The translations under genes and the position numbers were made by a program. The notes below the pieces were generated by a model. It did no database searches, was not told the origin of the DNA, and saw nothing but the letters and a program-made list of their open reading frames with translations. Source: CAMTVQ01 sp947085255 (GTDB lineage Bacteria > Bacteroidota > Bacteroidia > Sphingobacteriales > Sphingobacteriaceae). Taken from it: a stretch of 64,000 bases of DNA. This document shows, one piece after another, positions 17,951 through 25,963 of the stretch (positions within the stretch are counted from its first letter, which is position 1; each line of letters starts with the position of its first letter). The stretch is from assembly GCA_947085255.1 (NCBI GenBank), contig CAMTVQ010000001.1, forward strand, positions 1 to 64,000, given 5' to 3'.

Positions 17951-18718
17951 ATGAATTTAACGGCTATACTTATTGAAGACGAAAAGCGTGCCCGTGAATT
18001 GCTAAAAGCGCTTTTGCAAGATTATTGCCCCAATGTAGTGGTGTTGGATAGCTGTGAAGATTTGCCAACAGGAGTAAAAGCAATTCATAAACACAAGCCA
18101 GACGTTGTTTTTTTAGATATTGAGATGCCTGGGCACAGTGGTTTGGAGATTCTTGATTTCTTTTATGAACAAGAAATAAATTTCGATATCATTTTCATAA
18201 CGGCTTATAGCGAACATGCTATAGATGCTTTTCAGCTTTCGGCTACTGATTATTTATTAAAACCTATTAAACCAGAACGCCTGAAAGAGGCAGTGGAGAG
18301 GGTCTGTAAGCGTAGAGAATCTGCATTGAAAAATTCTGTACTACATGCACTGAAAAATAATATATCAAATAATGAAGATAAAAAAATATCAGTACCAGTA
18401 GCTCAGGGCATTCGTTTATTAAGCGTTTCTGAAATTATTCTACTAAAAGCAGATGGAGCTTACACCGAAATACTACTTACCAATAACGAAACATTGTTGG
18501 TGAGTCGTAACCTTCGTCAGTTCGAAGATGTTTTTTCAGCTATTCCAGAGTTTTATCGGTCCAGTAAATCATTTATTATAAACAGTAACTACATTACTCA
18601 AGTACTTAAAAGCGACGGAGGAAAGATCATTCTTCAGGGTAATATAGAGGCTGCTCTTAGTCCAGATAAAAAGGACGGATTAATTAGACTAATAGAAAAT
18701 AAGGTTCATAAAATTTAA
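17951..18718 (+). CDS. LytTR-family response regulator
   Basis: 255 residues. The receiver domain (1-120) has ILIEDEKRAR as acidic pocket, phospho-acceptor Asp56 in VVFLDIEMPG, conserved T/Y switch residues in FITAYSEHA and the K of YLLKPIK. The C-terminal LytTR DNA-binding domain (about 145-250) includes IILLKADGAYTEILL, SRNLRQFEDVF and FYRSSKSFIINSNYI. It is paired with the upstream propeller kinase and ends at a strong terminator, so the two form a closed two-component operon. Confidence 0.95.
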   Translation: MNLTAILIEDEKRARELLKALLQDYCPNVVVLDSCEDLPTGVKAIHKHKPDVVFLDIEMPGHSGLEILDFFYEQEINFDIIFITAYSEHAIDAFQLSATDYLLKPIKPERLKEAVERVCKRRESALKNSVLHALKNNISNNEDKKISVPVAQGIRLLSVSEIILLKADGAYTEILLTNNETLLVSRNLRQFEDVFSAIPEFYRSSKSFIINSNYITQVLKSDGGKIILQGNIEAALSPDKKDGLIRLIENKVHKI

Positions 18719-18725
18719 GTAAATT

Positions 18726-18757
18726 AAAAAGGGTAACGCCACCGCGTTACCCTTTTT
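18726..18757. terminator. Intrinsic terminator (bidirectional) after LytTR regulator
   Basis: 14-bp stem AAAAAGGGTAACGC / GCGTTACCCTTTTT with a CACC loop, between the convergent regulator (+) and glnN (-) genes. Confidence 0.9.
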
Positions 18758-18765
18758 AATACCAA

Positions 18766-20955
18766 CTATTTAATGAATAATAGCTCTCTGAATTTAGGTA
18801 ATGGCCATTCTTCGTCGGATACAAGTAGTTCTAATTTGTCTACACTGTAGCGAATAGTATCAAAATAGGTTTTTACTTTTTCGTCGTAAGCAATGGCTTT
18901 TTCACGAGCATCTTCCAAGTTATTGGCTTTTTTGCGTTCATCAATCATCGTATCAACCGATTTTTTAATGATAGAAACGTGTTCCGAAATTTGACGGATG
19001 ATGTCTAACTGTGCTTCGTATGATTTCTTATCTAAGCCAATCTCTTTCAAACCTTTTACGTTGTCGATTAGTTTGTTTTGATAAGTTAAAGCAGTAGGAA
19101 TAATGTGGCTGCCTACTAAGTCGCCCATTACACGCGACTCTATTTGTAGTTTTTTGGTAAACATCTCCAAGCGAATTTCATGACGAGCATGCAATTCGCG
19201 CTCATTAAAAATATTGGCCGAAGTAAATAACTCAGTGGTTTTTTTGCTTACGTAAGCATCTAATGCTTTTGGCGTAGTTTTAATGTTTGATAAACCACGT
19301 TTAGCGGCTTCTTTTGCCCACTCATCGCTGTAACCATTTCCTTCAAAACGAATGGTTTTCGACTCTTTAATGTATTTTTTAATTACCTGTAATAAGGCTA
19401 TGTCTTTCTTTTCGCCTTTTTTAATTAAAGCATCTACTTCTTTTTTAAACTTAATAAGTTGGTCGGCAACAATGGCATTTAAAACTGTCATTGGTGCAGC
19501 CGAGTTTGCAGAAGAACCTACCGCGCGGAACTCAAATTTATTACCAGTAAAGGCAAAGGGAGAGGTGCGGTTTCTGTCGGTATTATCAAGTAATATTTGT
19601 GGTATTTTAGGAATTCCCAAGCCTATTGCATTACCAGCATCTTTGCTTTTGGCGGAAATTTTAGAGGTTTCGATTTCGTTCAAAACTTCATCTAACTGTG
19701 TTCCCATAAAAATGGAAATGATAGCTGGAGGTGCTTCATTTGCTCCCAAACGGTGATCGTTGTTTACCGAGGCAATGCTAGCGCGCAGCAAATCGGCATT
19801 TTCATGTACTGCCTTAATGGTATTTACACAAAAGGTAAGAAACATTAAGTTGTTTTTAGGAGTTTTTCCTGGAGCAAGTAAATTTTTGCCAGTATTAGTA
19901 ATTAAACTCCAGTTGTTGTGCTTGCCCGATCCGTTTACGCCTGCATAAGGTTTTTCGTGAAGCAATACCTTAAAATTATGACGTTTAGCTACTTTGTCCA
20001 TCACGTCCATTAATAATTGGTTGTGATCGATAGCTAAATTTATTTCCTCGTAAATAGGAGCGCACTCGAACTGACTAGGTGCTACCTCGTTGTGACGAGT
20101 TTTTAATGGAATACCTAATTTTAATGCTTCTATTTCAAAATCGACCATGTAAGCATATACTCTGTCAGGGATAGAACCGAAATAATGATCTTCGAGCTGT
20201 TGTCCTTTTGCCGATTCGTGGCCAAAAAGCGTACGACCAGTAAGCATCAAATCGGGACGGGCGTTGTATAATGCCGTATCAACCAAAAAGTATTCTTGTT
20301 CGATACCCAAGGAAGCAGTTACCTTGGTTATACCTTTGTCGAAGTATTGGCAAACATCTACTGCCGCTTTATCTAAGGCAAATAATGCTTTTAGTAAAGG
20401 TGCTTTATAGTCGAGCGCTTCGCCAGTATAGGATACAAATACAGTAGGAATGCAAAGTGTGGAGCCCGATTCGCTTTCCATGATAAAAGCAGCAGATGAT
20501 GGGTCCCAAGCAGTGTATCCACGTGCTTCGAACGTATTACGAATACCTCCATTTGGGAAACTAGATGCGTCGGGTTCTTGTTGAACAAGGGCATCTCCAC
20601 TAAATTTTTCGATAGCACCACCATCGGCAGTTGGTTCAAAAAATGAATCGTGTTTTTCGGCAGTACTGCCAGTTAATGGCTGAAACCAATGGGTATAATG
20701 TGTAGCACCTTTGGTCATTGCCCATGCCTTCATGGCGGCAGCAATTTGGTCGGCAATGCTTCGTTCTATGGGGGTTCCTAATTCTATTGATTCGCACACG
20801 CTGTTATACGCTTCTTTAGAAAGATACTCTTTCATTGCAAATTGGTTGAATACATTTTTTGCAAAAAAATCAGAAATTTTGTGCGAAGGAGGCGTTACCT
20901 TTACCGGTATACGGTTAAGAACGGTTTCTAAAGCCTTAAAACGAAGTGTAGCCAT
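18766..20955 (-). CDS. glnN: Glutamine synthetase type III
   Basis: 729 residues, the size of GSIII dodecamers found in Bacteroidota and cyanobacteria. Joins glutamate and ammonia with ATP. Family features: an N-terminal GSIII-specific domain (VFNQFAMKEYLSKEAYNSV), TKGATHYTHWFQPLTGSTAEKHDSF, the glutamate/ATP-binding core with LGIEQEYFLVD, ARPDLMLTGRTLFG, HNEVAPSQFECAP, the KPYAGVNGSGKHNNWSL loop and NRTSPFAFTGNKFEFRAVGSS. It is monocistronic: terminator downstream, its own -7 box (20997-21004) and a 41-nt leader upstream. Nitrogen control is likely but no operator is obvious. Confidence 0.98.
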   Translation of the reverse strand: MATLRFKALETVLNRIPVKVTPPSHKISDFFAKNVFNQFAMKEYLSKEAYNSVCESIELGTPIERSIADQIAAAMKAWAMTKGATHYTHWFQPLTGSTAEKHDSFFEPTADGGAIEKFSGDALVQQEPDASSFPNGGIRNTFEARGYTAWDPSSAAFIMESESGSTLCIPTVFVSYTGEALDYKAPLLKALFALDKAAVDVCQYFDKGITKVTASLGIEQEYFLVDTALYNARPDLMLTGRTLFGHESAKGQQLEDHYFGSIPDRVYAYMVDFEIEALKLGIPLKTRHNEVAPSQFECAPIYEEINLAIDHNQLLMDVMDKVAKRHNFKVLLHEKPYAGVNGSGKHNNWSLITNTGKNLLAPGKTPKNNLMFLTFCVNTIKAVHENADLLRASIASVNNDHRLGANEAPPAIISIFMGTQLDEVLNEIETSKISAKSKDAGNAIGLGIPKIPQILLDNTDRNRTSPFAFTGNKFEFRAVGSSANSAAPMTVLNAIVADQLIKFKKEVDALIKKGEKKDIALLQVIKKYIKESKTIRFEGNGYSDEWAKEAAKRGLSNIKTTPKALDAYVSKKTTELFTSANIFNERELHARHEIRLEMFTKKLQIESRVMGDLVGSHIIPTALTYQNKLIDNVKGLKEIGLDKKSYEAQLDIIRQISEHVSIIKKSVDTMIDERKKANNLEDAREKAIAYDEKVKTYFDTIRYSVDKLELLVSDEEWPLPKFRELLFIK

Positions 20956-20996
20956 AAAATTATTGATTTAAGTTAATTAGTTGATTAATAACGCTG

Positions 20997-21004
20997 CAAA
21001 GGTA
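20997..21004 (-). promoter_or_regulatory. -7 promoter element (TACCTTTG) of glnN
   Basis: Exact TAnnTTTG match on the minus strand, 41 nt upstream of the glnN ATG. Confidence 0.55.
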
Positions 21005-21058
21005 AATTTTGTAGTTGAATTTTGCATGGTTTTTATGCACATTTTAGTGTTTTTTTGT

Positions 21059-21093
21059 AAAATGGGTGTTTTTTATTAAAAAACACCCATTTT
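21059..21093. terminator. Orphan terminator-like hairpin between divergent glnN and FemAB-like genes
   Basis: 16-bp perfect stem AAAATGGGTGTTTTTT / AAAAAACACCCATTTT around a 3-nt ATT loop, followed by more T residues on the plus strand. No annotated gene ends here: glnN and the FemAB-like gene both start on either side. It could end an unrecognised small RNA, act in a leader, or insulate the two promoters. Confidence 0.7.
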
Positions 21094-21233
21094 TTTTGAA
21101 TATATTTAGATTTTTGTATCTAAAAGTGTCGTTTTTATAATAAAAAAGTCTATGTTTTTAGTTAGTATATAAAATTGTGAATTATAAGTTCAAATTTGGT
21201 AGATGTTTTTACATTACTTAACTATGTGTTGAA

Positions 21234-22172
21234 ATGAATATTATAGAAATTGATAAGTTTAATTGGAGTGAAAGAAGAGCATCTTTTAATAATGTATCAT
21301 TATTTGATGATTCCGATTTTATAGAAATGGTAAGTGCTATCTATGAAACAAAAGTTAGGTATTTGGCCATAGAGAATCAGGCAAAGACTGTGTGTTTATC
21401 AGCTTTCTATATCAAGGGAAATCAAATTGTCATACCTAGTAATTTTATTAGTTCAGCTTTTCTATTGGATGCATCATTATCGGAAGTTAGTTATGTAAAA
21501 TTAATAGATGAACTTCATTCTTACCTGAAAAAGAAGTATAAAAAAATAGCTTTTAGATTAGATACAATAATAAAAGATAATAGACCTTTTAAATGGAATG
21601 GTTATGCTTCTGATTTGCGTTACACGTATCACATTGATTTAAAATTGTTGAATTATGCTGATAACGTATATAGGAATTTAAAGAAGATAGATGAAAACAA
21701 GATTTCAGCTAAAGAATTAACAAACTTAGATGTTGTTTTTAGCCAACATGAAGCTGATTTAATCGAGTATGGATTTTCATTAGTACAATTAAAAAGGACT
21801 CAGCATTTTTTTGAATTATGTTTAGCGAAAGGAATTCTAAAAATTTTCGCTGTTTATGAAGATACTCAATTGAAAGGATCAAGTCTGGTATTAATTGATG
21901 ACTATCAAAAGACGGCTTATTTATCACTTTTAAGTAAAGTGGATCAAGGTACTGAACACCATACATTTTTATATGATTATATGTTTAAACAGCTATATGA
22001 TTTGCATTATGCCAAGATGGATTTATGTGGAGCAAATACTAAAGGAATTTCGCTATTTAAATCAAGATTTAATCCGAAACTAGTTAGCTATTTTATGAAT
22101 ACCTACTCATATACTCATCGGCTATTCAATAAAATATACATGGTATTAGGTAAAATTCAAAGCCATTTATAG
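21234..22172 (+). CDS. FemAB/GNAT-like acyltransferase of a surface-glycan cluster
   Basis: 312 residues. The C-terminal half has the GNAT/FemAB pattern: an acceptor/CoA-binding strand region IFAVYEDTQLKGSSLVLIDD, then YLSLLSKVDQ...HTFLYDYMFKQLYDL and the family-typical DLCGANTKGISLFKSRFNPKLVSYF. Such proteins transfer amino-acyl or acyl groups to sugars in polysaccharide or peptidoglycan pathways; the substrate is unknown. Coding is very AT-rich compared with housekeeping neighbours, as in many glycan islands. The TAG stop overlaps the GTG start of the next gene by 1 nt, so the two are coupled. Confidence 0.72.
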   Translation: MNIIEIDKFNWSERRASFNNVSLFDDSDFIEMVSAIYETKVRYLAIENQAKTVCLSAFYIKGNQIVIPSNFISSAFLLDASLSEVSYVKLIDELHSYLKKKYKKIAFRLDTIIKDNRPFKWNGYASDLRYTYHIDLKLLNYADNVYRNLKKIDENKISAKELTNLDVVFSQHEADLIEYGFSLVQLKRTQHFFELCLAKGILKIFAVYEDTQLKGSSLVLIDDYQKTAYLSLLSKVDQGTEHHTFLYDYMFKQLYDLHYAKMDLCGANTKGISLFKSRFNPKLVSYFMNTYSYTHRLFNKIYMVLGKIQSHL

Positions 22173-23499
22173 TGAAATTAAGGGCTTACTTATTGTTGTT
22201 GCTAGTTATTTTTAGTGGATTAGCTATAGTTTTATTAACCGTTTTTTGGCATAAATTGTATATCCTTCATATTCAAGAAAATGGGGTAGCTACAGATATT
22301 TTTAGACCTTCGATAAGAGCGTTAGCACCTTTTTATGGCATTGAATCAATCAATAAGGATTACCAAGTACTTATTTTAGGGATATTTATCCTGATTTTAG
22401 GATTGATAATGTATAAAAGTATATGCCGTATACATTACCAAAAATATTGGGTTGTTTTAATAGCTTTAATAGCCTTGTTTGCTGGTTCAGAATCCTTACA
22501 AAGGTTATTAGGTTCTGTTGCTCATATTCAAACATTTAGCAATGATTTGTCGTTTTTTGATGATATTTCTGATGTTTTATCATCTTATACTAGTAAGCAA
22601 CATTTACTTGATGTACATGGTCAGCACTATCCCCCCCCGGTAATTTAGTATTACTGTATATCGGTATTCATGTATTAGGAGATATTTTATATGTTAAGTT
22701 ATTATTATACGCCTTGTGTGGAATAAGTTGTTATGTGCTAAGTTTTTTAGTTACAGCATCACCCAACAAGAAACAAGAGATAACTTTTAGGTTATTAGTA
22801 TTTAGTACTTTTCCTGGAGTACTTATTTTCTCTACGTTAGATTTTTCTGCTGTTTATCTCTTTTTTACTGTTATTGGGCTTTATTATATCGAGAAGCCAT
22901 TGAGCCATCTAGCGGCCATAAAATTGGGTGTTATCTTGTTTTTATTCAGTTGTTTTAGTTTTATTGCTTTTGTATTGTTTTTATTCTTGGTTTTCGATAG
23001 GATAAGACTGTTTGTTACACATCAAAATGGGATTAGAGATTTAGCTTTAAATATTTCTTGCACAATTATTACAGGTATTTTTGCAGGTATTTTGTTCGTA
23101 GTATTTACCAATTTCAATATTGTCACATGTTTTACTATTGGGGTCATTCAAAATCACCGATTAATGGGGGTAAGTGGTTTCGATAACGTGACGAATTATT
23201 TATTTAGATCTTCTGGAAATATTTTAGGTTGGTTCTTTACAACTGGATTAGCCGCATACCTAATAGATTACAAGAACAAATGGTTTTTACCACTTATTGG
23301 GGTATTGTTTTTATGTTGCTGCTCTGGATTATTTTTTATGGAAACAGAACGCATATTTATTCCACTATTGCCAGTTTTAGCACTAGTGGTTGGAAGTAAT
23401 AAGTTTGTTCATTCAAGTACTGCCTTAATGTATATACTAGTTGTAATGTGCTTGTGTGTTTCAATATATCAAGAGAGTATGTATTTGCATTGTGTTTAA
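22172..23499 (+). pseudogene. Polytopic GT-C-like glycan membrane protein, frameshifted at a C8 tract
   Basis: Two reading frames form one protein. The first runs from GTG 22172 to TAG at 22648 (158 codons, multiple membrane helices) and ends ...HGQHYPPPVI. The second, open from at least 22640 to TAA 23499, continues GNLVLLYIGIHVLGDILYVK and then eight or so further helices. They join at the C8 run (22631-22638). Adding one C (giving HYPPPGN) or removing two (HYPPGN) restores a protein of about 440 residues. The H-Y-P-P segment in a polytopic membrane protein is reminiscent of GT-C glycosyltransferases using lipid-linked sugars, but the family is not firmly recognised. It may be a phase-variable gene caught OFF, a true pseudogene or a sequencing error. 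No other disruptions were seen. Confidence 0.75.
22631..22638 (+). repeat. Homopolymer C8 tract at the frameshift site
   Basis: Eight consecutive C residues in an AT-rich gene, exactly where the reading frame is broken. Homopolymeric C/G tracts are classic slipped-strand mispairing sites. Confidence 0.95.
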
Positions 23500-23510
23500 G
23501 AATTAAAGAG

Positions 23511-24752
23511 TTATTGAACAAATAAATTTTTCCAAGCTATATAACTTATTTTAAGGTCGCTAATCTTTAAGCGTTGTATTTTCCCAAATTCATAAATTAA
23601 ATAACTGGCAGAACAGGTGTATGCTATTGAAGCAGTAATTCCTGCACCCATAATACCGTATTTAGGAATCAGATAAAACCCTAATGGAATCGTAACACAT
23701 AACCCAATTAAGGAAGAAAAAGCACTAATGTTGTGTTTGCCTTTAGCTGAAAAGTAGTGAACAATAATATTAGATACAGCTAAAGCACAAATACCAAATG
23801 CCAATAGAGAAATAACTGGCTTTATAGGACTGAATTCGGCACCAAATACTACAGTATAAATGCTTTTAGGTAATAATAAACCAATTACCACTACTAGAAG
23901 TGTAATCCAAAAGCTAATAACACTGTAAGTTATAGTCATGCTGATATTTGCTTGCTCATTAGTAGAATGGGCAATTTTAGGATATTGATAAGTAGAAATG
24001 CTTTTACTAATCATCCAGATACTTTCGGCAATCGTAATAGCCACGCTGTAAATCCCTAATTGACTTAATCCCCAATAATTTTCTATTAAATAAAAACTAA
24101 ACCTGTAATTCAATAATTGTGCAAGGTTGGCCGTAAAAACTAAACTTCCATGATACAATAGTTTTTTATAGATTGATATCGCTGAATCAGTATGATTGTT
24201 CGTTGTGGTATTATATAATAGTCCTAAGCTGATTATATAGGTACTAAAATAGGAAATACAGATGCAGAGAAGATAGCCATCAATTGTAAAATGATTAAAA
24301 AATATAATAGTGATTAAAATACCGATAGCAGTAAATGCTATTTGAAGTATTTGTAAACTATTTACCCATTTTATTTTGTGTTGGGCTTGTAAAAAGGAGG
24401 TATTGTTAACGAATAATGAACTGACAATAGATATTGTTAATACATATCCAAAATAGGTGCTTGGGAATGTAGTTAAATAATACTGCGCAACGGTTGATAA
24501 GAGGCAAGCTAATATTGCCCAAATAGTGGTGATTGGAGCAATTTTTTTTATTGGAAAAAGAGTAGTCAAGAAAACGATACTTCCAGATCCTATAAAACCT
24601 GCTACTAAAATATTAATAGAAATAGCTAACAAGAGTAGACTGATTACGCCTCTACCTTCGCTGCCTAAATATTGAGTGGTAGCAATAACCAATATAAAGC
24701 TGATAGCAGCACCTAAAAACTTTGAAAAAAAAGTCTGGATTATTGTTCTCAT
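23511..24752 (-). CDS. Oligosaccharide flippase family protein (Wzx-like, MOP superfamily)
   Basis: 413 residues with about twelve hydrophobic segments. It starts with MRTIIQTFFSKFLGAAISFILVIATTQYLGSEGRGVIS in parts (N-terminal flippase signature G-x-E-G-R-G) and has a polysaccharide-synthesis C-terminal region (KPVISLLAFGICALAVSNIIVHYFSAKGKHN). It would move lipid-linked oligosaccharide across the inner membrane. The last codons of the adjacent GT4 gene overlap its start by 4 nt (ATGA), so GT4 and flippase are coupled. It converges with the frameshifted GT-C-like gene. Confidence 0.9.
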   Translation of the reverse strand: MRTIIQTFFSKFLGAAISFILVIATTQYLGSEGRGVISLLLLAISINILVAGFIGSGSIVFLTTLFPIKKIAPITTIWAILACLLSTVAQYYLTTFPSTYFGYVLTISIVSSLFVNNTSFLQAQHKIKWVNSLQILQIAFTAIGILITIIFFNHFTIDGYLLCICISYFSTYIISLGLLYNTTTNNHTDSAISIYKKLLYHGSLVFTANLAQLLNYRFSFYLIENYWGLSQLGIYSVAITIAESIWMISKSISTYQYPKIAHSTNEQANISMTITYSVISFWITLLVVVIGLLLPKSIYTVVFGAEFSPIKPVISLLAFGICALAVSNIIVHYFSAKGKHNISAFSSLIGLCVTIPLGFYLIPKYGIMGAGITASIAYTCSASYLIYEFGKIQRLKISDLKISYIAWKNLFVQ

Positions 24753-25912
24753 GTCTTAGACAATGCTTGTTGGTAAATCCAGAATAGTTGTTTGCCTACA
24801 ACAGGGTAGCTGTATTTTTCAATAGCTTCTTTACGTATCTCATCACGATTAAATGGATGTGCATTTTTATGGAAGGCTGCTAAAGTTGTTGCTAATGATT
24901 GTATGTCTTCCGATGTTACCAATACCCCATTTTGTTGATGAACAATATAAGGTATTCCACCTACGTTGCTGGCAATAATAGGCAAGCCGCAAGACATGGC
25001 TTCTATCAATACAACTCCAAAAGTTTCATACCTACTAAAAAGCACGAAAACATCAGCATGGTGATAGGCTTTTACCAAACTATCACCTTCTAACAATCCT
25101 GTTAAATTGACATGTTCTATAAGACTAAGTTCTTTAATTAGAGCTGCAATTTTGGAGGAGTCGGGACCATCGCCTACTAAGGTTAAATAGGCATTTACTT
25201 GTAACTCATTAATTAGGTAATTTAAAGCTTTTAATAAGCCACTTAAGTTCTTAGGTTCATCATCAAAACAGCTTACATTGATGATTTGTAATACATTTTC
25301 TTCCTGTTTCTTAGTAGAATACGTGAATAAGTCGGTATCTACAACATTTGGTACTATAGTCCAATGTTTATTTTGTATTCCGTAAGCCTTCATGCCATCC
25401 TGTAATTGTGGGGATACAGTAGTAATATGTGTTGCTCTTCCTGCAATAACTTTGCTTAACATTTTGCGAGTCACGGAAGCTATTTTATGCCAGTTTTGAG
25501 GTAAATAACCCGAAAAGTGTTCGGTAACAACATATGGTATGCCTGAAAAAAAACGAAGGAAAAGAGGAAAAATAGTATTTAGTTCAATTACATGAAGATG
25601 ATTTACTTGAGGAGTCCCCCATTTTCTCTTCATGATACGGTAAGCATAAATACTTAAGAAAAAGTAAGTGAAGAAAGTCAGCAATTTGCCGACTACTGGT
25701 AATTGAATAGGCCTATAGTAAAGAATGAGCGTAGGTATTTCATCATTGGTATAGCTGATGCTCAATCGTTCTGTTTGTTCCTTTACTAAAGCTATATGGA
25801 TTACAGCAATGTTTGCGTATAGACTGGCTGCTTTTGCGTGATATTTAACAAACAAGCCAGGCATTGCGTCATATTTAGTAGGATACCATGCCGCCCAAAA
25901 AAGAATCCTCAT
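24749..25912 (-). CDS. Glycosyltransferase family 4 protein
   Basis: 387 residues with the GT-B fold. The N-terminal acceptor domain is RILFWAAWYPTKYDAMPGLFVKYHA. The C-terminal nucleotide-sugar domain includes LTLVGDGPDSSKIAAL, HVNLTGLLEGDSLVKAYHHADVFVLFSR and the retaining-enzyme E-x7-E motif in YETFGVVLIEAMSCGLPIIAS. It is a cytoplasmic or membrane-associated enzyme that adds a sugar during glycan assembly. The ATG lies 4 nt after TTACTTTG, a one-mismatch -7 box. It is the first gene of the GT4-flippase pair. Confidence 0.95.
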   Translation of the reverse strand: MRILFWAAWYPTKYDAMPGLFVKYHAKAASLYANIAVIHIALVKEQTERLSISYTNDEIPTLILYYRPIQLPVVGKLLTFFTYFFLSIYAYRIMKRKWGTPQVNHLHVIELNTIFPLFLRFFSGIPYVVTEHFSGYLPQNWHKIASVTRKMLSKVIAGRATHITTVSPQLQDGMKAYGIQNKHWTIVPNVVDTDLFTYSTKKQEENVLQIINVSCFDDEPKNLSGLLKALNYLINELQVNAYLTLVGDGPDSSKIAALIKELSLIEHVNLTGLLEGDSLVKAYHHADVFVLFSRYETFGVVLIEAMSCGLPIIASNVGGIPYIVHQQNGVLVTSEDIQSLATTLAAFHKNAHPFNRDEIRKEAIEKYSYPVVGKQLFWIYQQALSKT

Positions 25913-25963
25913 ACTACAAAGTAAGTAAAATTATGTTTAATGCTATTTGATAAATGGATATAA

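Noticed and set aside
22714..23499. A separate intact small membrane protein starting at 22714
   Set aside because: The same frame is open upstream to the C8 tract and continues the protein of the preceding frame; it is the second half of one gene.
21234..25912. Mobile genetic element carrying the glycan genes
   Set aside because: No transposase, integrase or flanking repeats are visible; only AT-richness hints at transfer.
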